Notes: generated by a model from the sequence alone, not told the origin. Shown: positions 1 to 7,582, counted from the stretch's first letter. The stretch: DNA of 10,987 nucleotides from Bacillota bacterium (GCA_018725535.1 QLUS01000048.1:1-10987), one strand, 5' to 3'. A program made the numbers and translations.

Positions 1-1
1 C

Positions 2-160
2 TCCGAAATATTCCGAAAGACCATCAACAGGGTAGCGGGATATACTTTTGAGGATCCCACCTTTGTCCAGGCAGGGGTGAGAGCAGAAGAGCTAGCCCAG
101 ATTCCCACGGACCGAGGGAGAACTAACAATTTGAGGCTTGGGTTATTGTTAATGACATAG
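2..160 (+). CDS. 3' end of an unrecognised ORF (partial, probable mobile-element protein)
   Basis: One frame stays open from the left window edge to a TAG at 158-160, giving about 52 C-terminal residues. They include TFEDPTFVQAGVRAEELAQ and end in LRLGLLLMT. The start lies outside the window. The last third of this tail lies inside a 77-bp stretch that recurs at 10911-10987 with the same reading frame and stop. A protein tail that recurs at both ends of a window rich in broken transposons is most simply a transposase C-terminus, but I do not recognise the family. It could equally be a host gene whose 3' end was duplicated. Confidence 0.4.
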   Translation, partial: SEIFRKTINRVAGYTFEDPTFVQAGVRAEELAQIPTDRGRTNNLRLGLLLMT

Positions 161-168
161 GGCGCTTG
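92..168 (+). repeat. 77-bp direct repeat, left copy
   Basis: Positions 92-168 match 10911-10987 in the same orientation with a single mismatch (G at 161, C at 10980). The stretch starts with CTAGCCCAG and ends in GCGCTTG. It covers the last 22 codons and the stop of the ORF tail at the left edge, plus a few bases beyond. Homology to the left copy starts abruptly at 10911, where the AbiEii fragment is cut. The right copy runs off the window, so the true length may be greater than 77 bp. Confidence 0.95.
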
Positions 169-315
169 AGCCTTATGTTATGTTAATTAAAAACTTATAA
201 ACTGATAGCCACAATATTAAAATAGGTCTGTTTATGAACCGGCTGCAAACCCATCCCCTGGTAATGCCATTTCAGATAGCCCCCGTTATGGATTTTGGGG
301 TCATACATTTTTTTC

Positions 316-344
316 TTGACAAGGAGATGATAATATGATATAGT
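316..344 (+). promoter_or_regulatory. Sigma70-like promoter for the transposase stub
   Basis: A perfect TTGACA at 316-321 is followed after 17 bp by TATAGT at 339-344. This is close to the ideal -35/-10 arrangement and sits directly upstream of the ATG at 351. The predicted transcript would start at about 351, giving almost no leader. An AAGGAG at 321-326 lies 8 bp before an ATG at 335, but that frame stops after two codons (ATG ATA TAG). The AAGGAG is therefore either vestigial or coincidental. Confidence 0.55.
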
Positions 345-350
345 GGAACT

Positions 351-512
351 ATGTTTATAAGTTCAGTAAAAAAGATAACAGACCTGACTCGCGTCTTTCT
401 CGAGCCCTCCAATTCCACCCATCGACAGTACGAGGCCCTCAGGGTCTATTTCGTGGATAAACTCAGCAGCAAAGAAGCCGCTTCGTCTTCGGATAATGCT
501 CCATGGTGTTAG
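351..512 (+). pseudogene. N-terminal stub of a probable transposase
   Basis: The frame encodes 53 residues beginning MFISSVKKITDLTRVFLEP and containing STHRQYEALRVYFVDKLSSK. I recall this as the start of a family of long transposases in which a helix-turn-helix follows directly. Here the expected continuation is lost after KEAA (about position 480), and the frame ends in unrelated residues at a TAG. The fragment is cut where the antisense helicase fragment begins. A strong promoter precedes it, so a short truncated peptide could still be made. The family assignment is from memory of the N-terminal sequence, not from a search. Confidence 0.45.
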
Positions 513-1342
513 GTTAAAAAACTAACATGGGAATCCAGGCTAGGACATTCATCTTTAAAAACAAACATTTGGGATGTCCCAACCGTCATTTGCGGTAATA
601 GATTGATTTGGCAAGCTACGCGCAGGGCTTCACCTGCCATGGAGCGAAGCACAACTTCTCGCAGTACTCGAGATGATTCTCCATCAGCAGGGTTCACTCC
701 GACCGCTTCGGCCAACGCCCTTGTAGGTTCGGTGAGGTTATCCGTGTTGTCCTGTACTGCGCAGCCAAAATCACGGAATGCAGAAGCAAACGTGGCACAA
801 ACAGAGAGCGCGGCGGGGTTGGGGGGTGTCGTCGTGCCGCCGACAACGGTAAAACGTGAGCGGTCTCGCCCAAAGAAACTCTGAAGGTATTTGAGGCCAT
901 TGCTACCACTTTCCAAAGAAGCACTCGCAGCGATGATGCGGAGTTGCTCGGAATCAGGGGTAAGACCCAGCCTGTCCAACAATACCCGTAGCAGATAGGC
1001 GACTTCGGTGCCGGGCATACCACGATAGGTGTGCAGTTCGTCAACAACGAGGTGGAAAACGTGGCTGCGGTCGGTAGCAATCCAAGCTCGCGTCTGGTCA
1101 AAGATGCCCGCCTCAAAGCTGCGCATCAGCATGATATTGAGCATTGAATAGTTCGTTATGAGCAGGTCCGGCGGGTGGTCTTGCATGTCCCAGCGCGACC
1201 ACATTTCGGCCCCGCCTTCATCTAACGACTGGAAGAACAACGTTGCCTCAGAACCGGCCACAGCCGCCGCTTCCCGTGCCATGTCACGAAGCTCTTTGCG
1301 CAAACGGTTGGTGTCACTGTTGCCGCAAATCCAAAGTGGGGA
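509..1342 (-). pseudogene. Middle fragment of a defence-type DEAD/DEAH-box (Lhr/YprA-like) helicase
   Basis: The minus frame is open from about 1360 to the TGA at 509. It shows helicase core motifs: PPDLLITNYSML, the Walker B-type VVDELHTYRG (DELH near residues 88-91 counting from the codon at 1301-1303), and IIAASASLES as motif III. These match the N-terminal RecA domain of large superfamily-2 helicases of the Lhr/YprA group, which are often found in phage-defence islands and are usually about 1000 residues or more. Motif I (Walker A) and the whole second RecA domain are missing. The last dozen residues look unrelated, and no good start or ribosome site is seen. Both ends are broken, so this is a relic that cannot act as a helicase. 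Confidence 0.7.
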
Positions 1343-1464
1343 AGTTCTTGAGACGGGAACTCAGGGAAGAGGAAAAGAGAAAAATGATTGCCTGAAAGGG
1401 GGGAGAAGGGCAGACTGTTCTGACTCTTCCAAACCAGTCTAAACACCTGAGTAGTTACGCAAAA

Positions 1465-3009
1465 TCAAATGATGTCTTGGATTTCTTTGTACAGCGACTG
1501 CAACTTGCCGTACATCTGTTTGTAAACGCGGTGATACAGGCCGTTATAAGTCTCTCTCGCGCGGGGAGTGGGTTGGAACACGCGCCCCACGCGCGTCATT
1601 TCCCGCACGGCGGTTTCAAAATCCGGATGCAGGCCCAGCCCCACGGCTGCATCTATGGCCGCGCCCAGGCCGGATGTTTCGTAGATGTGCGGGCGGGCAG
1701 TGGGCAGGCCGAAAATATCCGCCGTGATTTGCAGCGCCGCATCGCTTTGCGACCCGCCGCCCGATACGCGCAGTTCTGTAATGGGAATGCCGCTGCGCCG
1801 TTCGATGCGCTCTTTGCCTTCTCTCAGGGCATAGGCCAGACCTTCCAATATGGCGCGGTAGATATGCGCGCGGGTGTGAACGTCGCTAAAGCCGATGATG
1901 GCCCCTTTGGCTTCCGGGCCTGGCACTTTTAGCCCCGGCGACCAATAGGGTTGCAGCATCAACCCCATCGAACCGGGAGGCACCTGGTTTATCAATTCAT
2001 CAAACAAAACTTCCGGTTCAATTCCTCGTTCATCGGCAATGCGCTGTTCTCGGTGCCCAAATTCCTGTTTGAACCAGCTTACCATCCAGTAGCCGCGATA
2101 AATCTGGATTTCCAGGCTGTAGGCGCCCGGCACGGCAGAGGGATAGGGCGGTATGAGCGGTATCACTTCTATGTATTTTTTGTGCGTGGTGTTGATCGTG
2201 GCCGTTGTGCCATAACTCAGGCAGCCGATGTGCGGGGCCAGGCAGCCCGCGCCGATGACTTCGCAGGCTTTGTCTGCGGCGGCGGCAATGAGTGGCAATC
2301 CGGCGGGCAAGCCGGTGGCCTCTGCGGCCCGGGGGGTGATTGTGCCCAGTTGTCCGGCAGGCGGAATCAGGCTGGGCAGCAAGGCCGGATCCATTGGAAC
2401 GGCCTGCCATTTCCAATCCCACCCTGCGGCCCAATCCAGTTTTTTGTAGTCAAACGGTACGTATCCCACCTGACAGCCCACAGAATCCACAAAACTACCG
2501 CACAATTTGTGTGTAAGGTATCCGGAAAGAAAAAGATACTTGTGGGTGGCATTCCAGATTTCCGGTTGATGGGTGCGAATCCAGTTGGCTTCTGCTTCTG
2601 CCTGTAGATAGGCTACCGTTCCGCTCATGCCGGCCAGCCTGAAGGCCAGCCCCCATAATCCCCCTACGGGTTTTTGCCCCGACGTGCGGCGCTGGTCAAG
2701 CCACACAATGGCCGGGCGGAGGGGATTGCCCGCCCGGTCAACATTGACTACTGTGGAGCGTTGAGTTGTGAGCGCGGCGCCGGCTATTGCCTCTTGGGGG
2801 ACTTTGGTTTGCTGCCAAAGCTGTTGGCAAGCCTTGCACAGTGATTTCCAGTAATATTCCGGGTCCTGCTCTGCCCAACCGGGATGATCGGAAAGGTACG
2901 CTTCCAGCGGCACGCGACTTCTGGCAACCATGTTGCCCTTAAGGTCAAATAGCAGCGCCCGCACGCTTTGAGTGCCGCTATCAATTGCCAGAATGTAATC
3001 TTTGCTCAT
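1465..3009 (-). CDS. FGGY-family carbohydrate kinase, substrate uncertain
   Basis: The product has 514 residues, the usual length for FGGY kinases, which phosphorylate sugars or polyols with ATP in the cytoplasm. The phosphate-1 loop DSGTQSVRALLFD begins at residue 10. GWAEQDP is at 44-50 and TTQRSTV at 81-87. The likely catalytic base is Asp246 in AAAADKACEVIGAG, and the C-terminal ATP motif GGGSQSDAALQITADIFGLP is near 417-436. True glycerol kinases carry QRE and GDQ at the two substrate sites. Here these are QRS and ADK, so glycerol is doubtful and another triose or sugar substrate is possible. The start is supported by AGGGG about 6 bases upstream. It is the last gene of the operon and is separated from the dehydrogenase gene by an inserted repeat. 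I see no clear terminator after it. Confidence 0.85.
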   Translation of the reverse strand: MSKDYILAIDSGTQSVRALLFDLKGNMVARSRVPLEAYLSDHPGWAEQDPEYYWKSLCKACQQLWQQTKVPQEAIAGAALTTQRSTVVNVDRAGNPLRPAIVWLDQRRTSGQKPVGGLWGLAFRLAGMSGTVAYLQAEAEANWIRTHQPEIWNATHKYLFLSGYLTHKLCGSFVDSVGCQVGYVPFDYKKLDWAAGWDWKWQAVPMDPALLPSLIPPAGQLGTITPRAAEATGLPAGLPLIAAAADKACEVIGAGCLAPHIGCLSYGTTATINTTHKKYIEVIPLIPPYPSAVPGAYSLEIQIYRGYWMVSWFKQEFGHREQRIADERGIEPEVLFDELINQVPPGSMGLMLQPYWSPGLKVPGPEAKGAIIGFSDVHTRAHIYRAILEGLAYALREGKERIERRSGIPITELRVSGGGSQSDAALQITADIFGLPTARPHIYETSGLGAAIDAAVGLGLHPDFETAVREMTRVGRVFQPTPRARETYNGLYHRVYKQMYGKLQSLYKEIQDII

Positions 3010-3038
3010 GATTGCCCCTATTGTGTCTGAAATGAATT

Positions 3039-3205
3039 TTGACGACCTCGTAAAAAGTCGTAAAAGCCTTGAATTGAGGACGGCTTCGTAAAAAGGCCGC
3101 AGGCAAGGCGCACAAATCCTGAGGAATGAGGCGTACTTATGGGTACGCCGCAGTGACGAAGGGTGCAGTGCAACGCAGCATCCGGACTTTTTACGAAGTC
3201 GTCAA
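3039..3205. repeat. MITE-like element with 22-bp terminal inverted repeats
   Basis: The ends at 3039-3060 and 3184-3205 are inverted copies that match at 20 of 22 positions and share the core TCGTAAAAAGTC. A third, internal copy of the motif (GGCTTCGTAAAAAGGCC) lies at about 3082-3098. A hairpin with arms GCGTAC and GTACGC is at 3131-3148. The element is about 167 bp and has no coding capacity. It fills nearly all of the gap between the kinase start and the dehydrogenase stop. I recall repeats with TTTTTACGA-type ends as common dispersed elements in Desulfobacterota. It probably inserted into the operon and may fold in the mRNA, lowering or insulating kinase expression. Confidence 0.75.
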
Positions 3206-3210
3206 TTTTG

Positions 3211-5031
3211 TCAGTTTTGTATCTGGAAAGCAGGTTGACATCTCCGTCTCAGCCTGAGCCGGGCGGCTTTGATATTTGTCTTTTTTTGTTTGCGCCGGCG
3301 CCAGAAGAACAACGCGGCAATTGCCAGCGCCAATTTGGTTATTGCTGCGGCGGCCCATAGCGTGCGGGGAACAAGCGCGCGGCGTTGCTTTATTTGTTTG
3401 GCCTCCCGGCTGGTTTTGGCCTGTGCAAGCATTGTCCGCCAGTCGGGGATGTTTTCTGGCGCGGGCAGGCTGTAACAGGCGTTCCACAACGCCAGATATG
3501 CGGATTCTTCCTTTTGCCATTTTGCGTCATCCCATCCCAATTCGGGCTGGCAAATGGCGCGAATGGCAGGCAAAAACGCCTTTCCGCCTTCCGGCAGCAA
3601 CAGCCCCAGCCTCACTCGACGCAAAAGCAAATCGTCGAGGTGAACCACACCCTCGGCGCGGGCGGCCCAGCGCAGCTCTGCCCACAGCGTTTTGGTGCCG
3701 GGGATCGGTTCCAATTCGCCGGGAAAGGCCGCCGCAATCAATGCAGAGGCATCCTTGCCGTAATGGCCCATCAGGCGGCGGCGCAGTGTTTTGTCCGGGT
3801 GATTGATTTCCGGCATTATTGCCGGGTTAAGCACGGGGGCGGCGCTGGCTGCTGGAGGCATGTTGGGCACGTAACGGCGCGTTGCCTTGAGCGCATCCAG
3901 CGCAATCAACCGGAATGTGGTTAACTTGCCGCCGGTCACGGTAAGCAGCCCGCGCTCTTCCCATATCACATGGTCGCGCGATTCTTTGGAAGGATCGATC
4001 TGGCCGGTGTTGATGACGGGCCGCACGCCGGAAAATGTTGCCAAAACATCATCCAACGTCAGGCGCAGTGATGGGAACCCGGCCTCGACGGCGGCCATCA
4101 GGTAAGCCACTTCCCGGGCGCTGATGCGGGGTTCATTATCCAGCGGTTGGTCATGGTCCAAATCGGTTGTGCCTACCAGCGTAATGCCTTCCCAGGGAAA
4201 AATGAATACCGGGCGGCGGTCAATGGGGTGTAAAAAGCTAATGGCCTGTGCTACCGGCAGCCGCCATGCGGGAAAAATCAGATGGCTGCCGCGCAATGGG
4301 CGAAGGCGAGAAGACGCATTCATTTGCCTGCGCAGTGCGTCTGCCCATGCGCCAGTGGCGTTAATCACCACGCGGGCATAGGCGTTGGCGTTGCGATTTT
4401 GCTCCATATCTTGCAGGCGCGCGCCGGTTGCCTTCTGGCCAGTTTCATCGAACAATAATTCCTGGGCGGCCACATAGTTGATTGCTACTCCGCCCTCGGT
4501 GGCGGCCTCCTGGATGAGGCGCAGTACCAGGCGAGCGTCGTCCGTTTGAGCATCACCATAGCACAGCCCTCCCTTTAGCCCTTTTTGGGCAAGATGGGGC
4601 GCCAGCATTTCAAAATCTTGCGGGCTGTAATATTGATGGGTCCATTGCAATGCCAGCAGGTCGTAAATAGCCAATCCGGTTTGGTATGTCCAGCGGCCGG
4701 GGCGGTCGCCTTTGTAGGTTGGCAGCAAAAACCCCATGGGGTCTATCAGCCCGGCGCCTTCTTCGAGCAAACGGTCTCTTTCTCTCACCGAAGCGCGGGT
4801 GAGACCTATCTTGCCTTCTTTAAGGTAGCGCAGCCCGCCGTGAACCAGCTTGGAAGATCGGCTGGACGTGCCCCAGCCAAAATCGCGCCGCTCCACCAGC
4901 AAAACGCGCAGGCCAAGCCGGGCGGCCTCTCTTAGAATCCCCGCGCCGGTAATGCCGCCGCCAATGATGAGGATATCCCATGGTTGTTCCAATTTGGACC
5001 AGATTTTATCGCGCCAGCTTGTTTCCCACAT
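3211..5031 (-). CDS. glpD: GlpD-like FAD-dependent glycerol-3-phosphate dehydrogenase with C-terminal membrane segment
   Basis: This 606-residue protein belongs to the FAD-dependent glycerol-3-phosphate dehydrogenase family, which oxidises sn-glycerol-3-phosphate to dihydroxyacetone phosphate and passes electrons to the quinone pool. The Rossmann motif IIGGGITGAG is at 22-31. The GlpD signature FGWGTSSRSSKLVHGGLRYL is at 51-70. VINATGAWAD, VGTTDLDHD, FSGVRPV and TVTGGKLTTFR follow in the order expected for the family. Beyond the usual domain there is a tail with a hydrophobic stretch at about 558-577 (LWAAAAITKLALAIAALFFW), followed by a very basic end (RRRKQKK, RLRLRRR). This looks like a membrane anchor, which is unusual because GlpD normally binds the membrane peripherally. 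The gene starts 24 bp after the AGPS-like stop and ends 6 bp from the MITE. Confidence 0.88.
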   Translation of the reverse strand: MWETSWRDKIWSKLEQPWDILIIGGGITGAGILREAARLGLRVLLVERRDFGWGTSSRSSKLVHGGLRYLKEGKIGLTRASVRERDRLLEEGAGLIDPMGFLLPTYKGDRPGRWTYQTGLAIYDLLALQWTHQYYSPQDFEMLAPHLAQKGLKGGLCYGDAQTDDARLVLRLIQEAATEGGVAINYVAAQELLFDETGQKATGARLQDMEQNRNANAYARVVINATGAWADALRRQMNASSRLRPLRGSHLIFPAWRLPVAQAISFLHPIDRRPVFIFPWEGITLVGTTDLDHDQPLDNEPRISAREVAYLMAAVEAGFPSLRLTLDDVLATFSGVRPVINTGQIDPSKESRDHVIWEERGLLTVTGGKLTTFRLIALDALKATRRYVPNMPPAASAAPVLNPAIMPEINHPDKTLRRRLMGHYGKDASALIAAAFPGELEPIPGTKTLWAELRWAARAEGVVHLDDLLLRRVRLGLLLPEGGKAFLPAIRAICQPELGWDDAKWQKEESAYLALWNACYSLPAPENIPDWRTMLAQAKTSREAKQIKQRRALVPRTLWAAAAITKLALAIAALFFWRRRKQKKTNIKAARLRLRRRCQPAFQIQN

Positions 5032-5055
5032 AGGTCAAGTTCCAATTTGTGCAAG

Positions 5056-6657
5056 TTATACAAGTTTACCCGGATTCATTATCCCTATCGGGTCGAACTG
5101 CTTGCACAGGCCGGCCAATGCGGCCATGCCCAGTTTGCCTTTTTCTGCGGGAAGGTAGGGCAAATGGTCTGTGCCAATGCCGTGTTGATGGCTGATGGTT
5201 CCGCCCTGCGCAACAATGGCCTGGCTTGCGGCCATTTTGAGCGTTTGCCAGCGACGGAGTGTTTCACTGGCGACCTTGCGCCTGTCCGGGTTGGAGGCCA
5301 AGCGGAACAGATAAGTAGTATACAGGCTGGAGCCATACGGATAAAGATGCGATAAATGCGTGAACACATGCACCTGCTCGTTTTCCAGGGCCGAGCGCAG
5401 GGCAGATTCAATGGCCTCTATCATGGCGGGGATGTTGTCCCAGCCGGTTGCTGTTTCCAGCGTGTCAATGGCGTAGCCCATTTCCCACAAAGTATTGCGA
5501 AGATAAGGCGTGCGAAAACGGTTTTTATGCCACCGGCTGCCCAATGTTCTGCCTGCGCGTATCCCCCCGCAGTTATCGGCGATGTTCAGCGCTTCCTTGC
5601 GGGATGTTTTGATGACTGCGTCCCGGCCGGCAAAACCAAGCAACAACATGCATTTGTTGTCTTTTACGCCTCGAAGCGCAAGCAGGCGCTCCAGTAAGCC
5701 TATCAGGTATTCGTGGCCGGCCAATGCCAGCGTGGTTTCTGTTTCAGTGGGGGTGCTCAGGCGCAGCATCGAAAGCGGCAGACGGGCTTGCACAATCTGG
5801 CGCGCCGCGCTCAACCCTTGTTCAAAGCCGGGGAAAAACACGGCATGGAAATTTTCGCTTTCCGGTAGAGGCGTTACGCGCACGGTGGCTTCGGTCAGAA
5901 TACCCAGTCGTCCTTCAGAGCCAAGAACAACTTCTCTCAAATCCGGCCCGGCGGCAGAGGCGGGGAACGCCGGCAGTTCCAGGCTGCCGGCGGGCGATTC
6001 CAGCTTTCCGCCCGCAAACAGTTTTTCGATGCGCCCGTAACCCAATGATTGCTGCCCGCTGGAACGGGTGGCAATCCAGCCGCCCAAGGTGGAAAGCTCG
6101 AAGGATTGGGGGAAGTGCCCCAGGGTAAAGCCTCGCGCCCGAAGCTGCGCTTCCAGGTCGGGGCCGGTGATGCCCGCGCCAAAGGTTGCCAGGTGGCTGA
6201 TGTCGTCAAAGCGTTTCAGGCCGCTTAGACGGCTCATATCAACGGTCAGCACCGGCGCATCGCCGGGCAGCGGGTTGATGTGCCCCACGACGCTGGTTCC
6301 ACCGCCATAGGGAATGAGCCCTGCGCCTACTGCCGCCGCGTAGCCAATCAACTCTCGCACCTCGGATTCTGTGGAAGGATAGGCTACGCCATCGGGCAGG
6401 GGGTGAATATCGCCGCAGCGCAGGGTAATCCAATCCGGCAGGCTTTGCCCTCGTGCGTGGAAAATTCGCTCTATCGGGCTATCCAAAACCAACGGATGAA
6501 CGGGCAGCCGGGATGGCGGCACGGCGGCTGCGGCTTCTTCCAGTCTGACATCTTGCGGCGGCGTGCCGGGGCCGATCAATTGTTCCAAAAACCGCGCTGC
6601 CGACGCGGGCAGCGGGTACGTGATGGTATCATCTCCCCAACCGTTCCAGCGTCTCAT
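5056..6657 (-). CDS. AGPS-family FAD-binding protein (alkyl-dihydroxyacetonephosphate synthase-like)
   Basis: The protein has 533 residues and belongs to the PCMH-type (VAO) FAD family. Several features point to alkylglycerone-phosphate synthase rather than GlcD or lactate dehydrogenase. RWNGWG is at 3-8, as near the start of animal AGPS. The FAD-binding PYGGGTSV is at 116-123. GHFPQSFELSTLGGW is at 180-194, LGSEGRLGILTEATVRVTP at 245-263, an Arg at 299 (SMLRL), and ISHQHGIG at 488-495. AGPS swaps the acyl chain of acyl-DHAP for a fatty alcohol, the ether-forming step. In animal AGPS the last motif is a His-His-His run; here the middle His is Gln. The start is supported by GAGG 7 bases upstream, and the gene overlaps the regulator gene by 29 bp. 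The protein could instead be an oxidase of a related glycerol or hydroxy-acid substrate. Confidence 0.8.
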   Translation of the reverse strand: MRRWNGWGDDTITYPLPASAARFLEQLIGPGTPPQDVRLEEAAAAVPPSRLPVHPLVLDSPIERIFHARGQSLPDWITLRCGDIHPLPDGVAYPSTESEVRELIGYAAAVGAGLIPYGGGTSVVGHINPLPGDAPVLTVDMSRLSGLKRFDDISHLATFGAGITGPDLEAQLRARGFTLGHFPQSFELSTLGGWIATRSSGQQSLGYGRIEKLFAGGKLESPAGSLELPAFPASAAGPDLREVVLGSEGRLGILTEATVRVTPLPESENFHAVFFPGFEQGLSAARQIVQARLPLSMLRLSTPTETETTLALAGHEYLIGLLERLLALRGVKDNKCMLLLGFAGRDAVIKTSRKEALNIADNCGGIRAGRTLGSRWHKNRFRTPYLRNTLWEMGYAIDTLETATGWDNIPAMIEAIESALRSALENEQVHVFTHLSHLYPYGSSLYTTYLFRLASNPDRRKVASETLRRWQTLKMAASQAIVAQGGTISHQHGIGTDHLPYLPAEKGKLGMAALAGLCKQFDPIGIMNPGKLV

Positions 6658-7375
6658 GGTTTACCTCATTCCTGGCCGCCTGTTGAGCGGCGGTTTGCTT
6701 CCACAAATCTATGCTTTCTCGCATAACAGTTTTGGAAAGTTTTTCCGCCTTGCATGCATTTTTGCGGCGAACGTCAGCCAGCAAGGCGGCATAAAAAGCC
6801 CGGGAGGCGGCCCTGGCTTTGGGATTGGAAAAATACGATTGCGCGGCCTGTATGTAAAGTTTTGTAAAGCCGTTGAGAATGAGCGTATATACCGGATTGC
6901 CGGAGGCCAGCGCCAGCGTGCGGTGCAGTTTCCAGTCAAAACAGGCAAAGGCTGTTGGCGTGTCTTCCAGCAGGGCGAAAGTTTCCAGGTGGCTTGCCAC
7001 GTCTTGCGGCGCGTGTTCCACGGCGGCGCGTGTGTAGGCCGGAGCAAGTGCCAGCCGCGTTTCCAGCAAGTGTTCAATAAAATTCGGGGGCAGTTTTTGG
7101 GTGTGGCAGGCCAGAGTGCCAAGTATATTCAGCCCGCCCTCTTGCCAGAAGTTGTTGATGATGGTGGGTTTGCCTTGTTGTATTGTAAGCCATCCGTCGC
7201 GCTCCAGACGTTGCAGGGCTTCTCTCAGCGTGGGGCGGGTGATGCCCAACCGGGCGGCCAACTCGCGCTCTGCGGGCAGTGTAGAACCGGGCGGATACGC
7301 GTCGTCCAAAATAGCTGCCACCATGGCATGTTCGGCGTAAGCGGCAGGACGCTGCGGCGCAGTCCATTCGTTCAT
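6629..7375 (-). CDS. fadR: FadR-type GntR transcriptional regulator (acyl-CoA responsive)
   Basis: The product has 248 residues against 239 in E. coli FadR. The N-terminal winged helix (about 10-75) contains LPAERELAARLGITRPTLRE and DGWLTIQQGKP, then the FadR-typical NNFW (74-77) and GLNIL. The C-terminal acyl-CoA domain holds LASGNPVYTLILNG (156-169) and YFSNPKAR (181-188). By alignment from memory, the DNA-contacting Arg35, Arg45 and Arg49 of E. coli are kept as 37, 47 and 51, while His65 is Gln67. In the ligand pocket, Ser219 and Trp223 are kept as 221 and 225, but Gly216 is Met218. FadR releases DNA on binding long-chain acyl-CoA. The ATG at 7375 is preferred over upstream codons because AAGGAG (7383-7388 on the complement) lies 7 bases before it. 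The gene heads the operon. Confidence 0.9.
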   Translation of the reverse strand: MNEWTAPQRPAAYAEHAMVAAILDDAYPPGSTLPAERELAARLGITRPTLREALQRLERDGWLTIQQGKPTIINNFWQEGGLNILGTLACHTQKLPPNFIEHLLETRLALAPAYTRAAVEHAPQDVASHLETFALLEDTPTAFACFDWKLHRTLALASGNPVYTLILNGFTKLYIQAAQSYFSNPKARAASRAFYAALLADVRRKNACKAEKLSKTVMRESIDLWKQTAAQQAARNEVNHETLERLGR

Positions 7376-7400
7376 AGGGATTCTCCTTGTGCTAGCTGGT

Positions 7401-7417
7401 AAGTGGTCTGACCAGTT
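7401..7417. promoter_or_regulatory. FadR-type operator in front of fadR
   Basis: The 17-bp AAGTGGTCTGACCAGTT is built around the perfect palindrome TGGTCTGACCA. It closely fits the known FadR consensus, approximately (A/T)(A/G)CTGGTCNGACCAG(T/C)(T/A). It lies 26 bp upstream of the fadR ATG and just downstream of the predicted -10 box, overlapping the expected +1. An extra half-site (CTGGT) is present at 7396-7400. Binding here should block RNA polymerase, so the operon is probably autorepressed and relieved by acyl-CoA. Confidence 0.85.
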
Positions 7418-7421
7418 AAAT

Positions 7422-7451
7422 CTATTACACCACATTCTACGCCGCTGTCAA
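7422..7451 (-). promoter_or_regulatory. Predicted operon promoter
   Basis: On the complement, TTGACA (7446-7451) is a perfect -35 box. It is followed after 18 bp by TAATAG (7422-7427), a weak -10. Transcription would start at about 7415, inside the FadR-type operator. The -10 match is modest, so the exact promoter is less certain than the operator. Confidence 0.5.
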
Positions 7452-7582
7452 GCGCGATTTGAACTTGTATGCAAAGGAATCGCCCATGCGTCGCGGCGCA
7501 CCACGTCGCATGAAAATTGTGTTATTTTCAAGGGAGGTCTATACTGTTTTACTTTTAGCTAAACCTTTGATAGATTCACCTC

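Noticed and set aside
1465..3009. Canonical glycerol kinase (GlpK)
   Set aside because: The two substrate-binding motifs differ (QRS, ADK), so the gene symbol glpK was not given despite the glpD-like neighbour.
6563..7402. Long plus-strand open frame of 279 codons opposite fadR
   Set aside because: It is the antisense shadow of fadR and the start of the AGPS-like gene. It has a low-complexity composition and no family motif, while the minus strand shows unmistakable FadR motifs.
7485..7512. Imperfect hairpin (CATGCGTCG ... CGTCGCATG) as a terminator or regulatory RNA
   Set aside because: The stem has a mismatch, there is no T-run, and it lies upstream of the predicted fadR promoter with no transcript to terminate.
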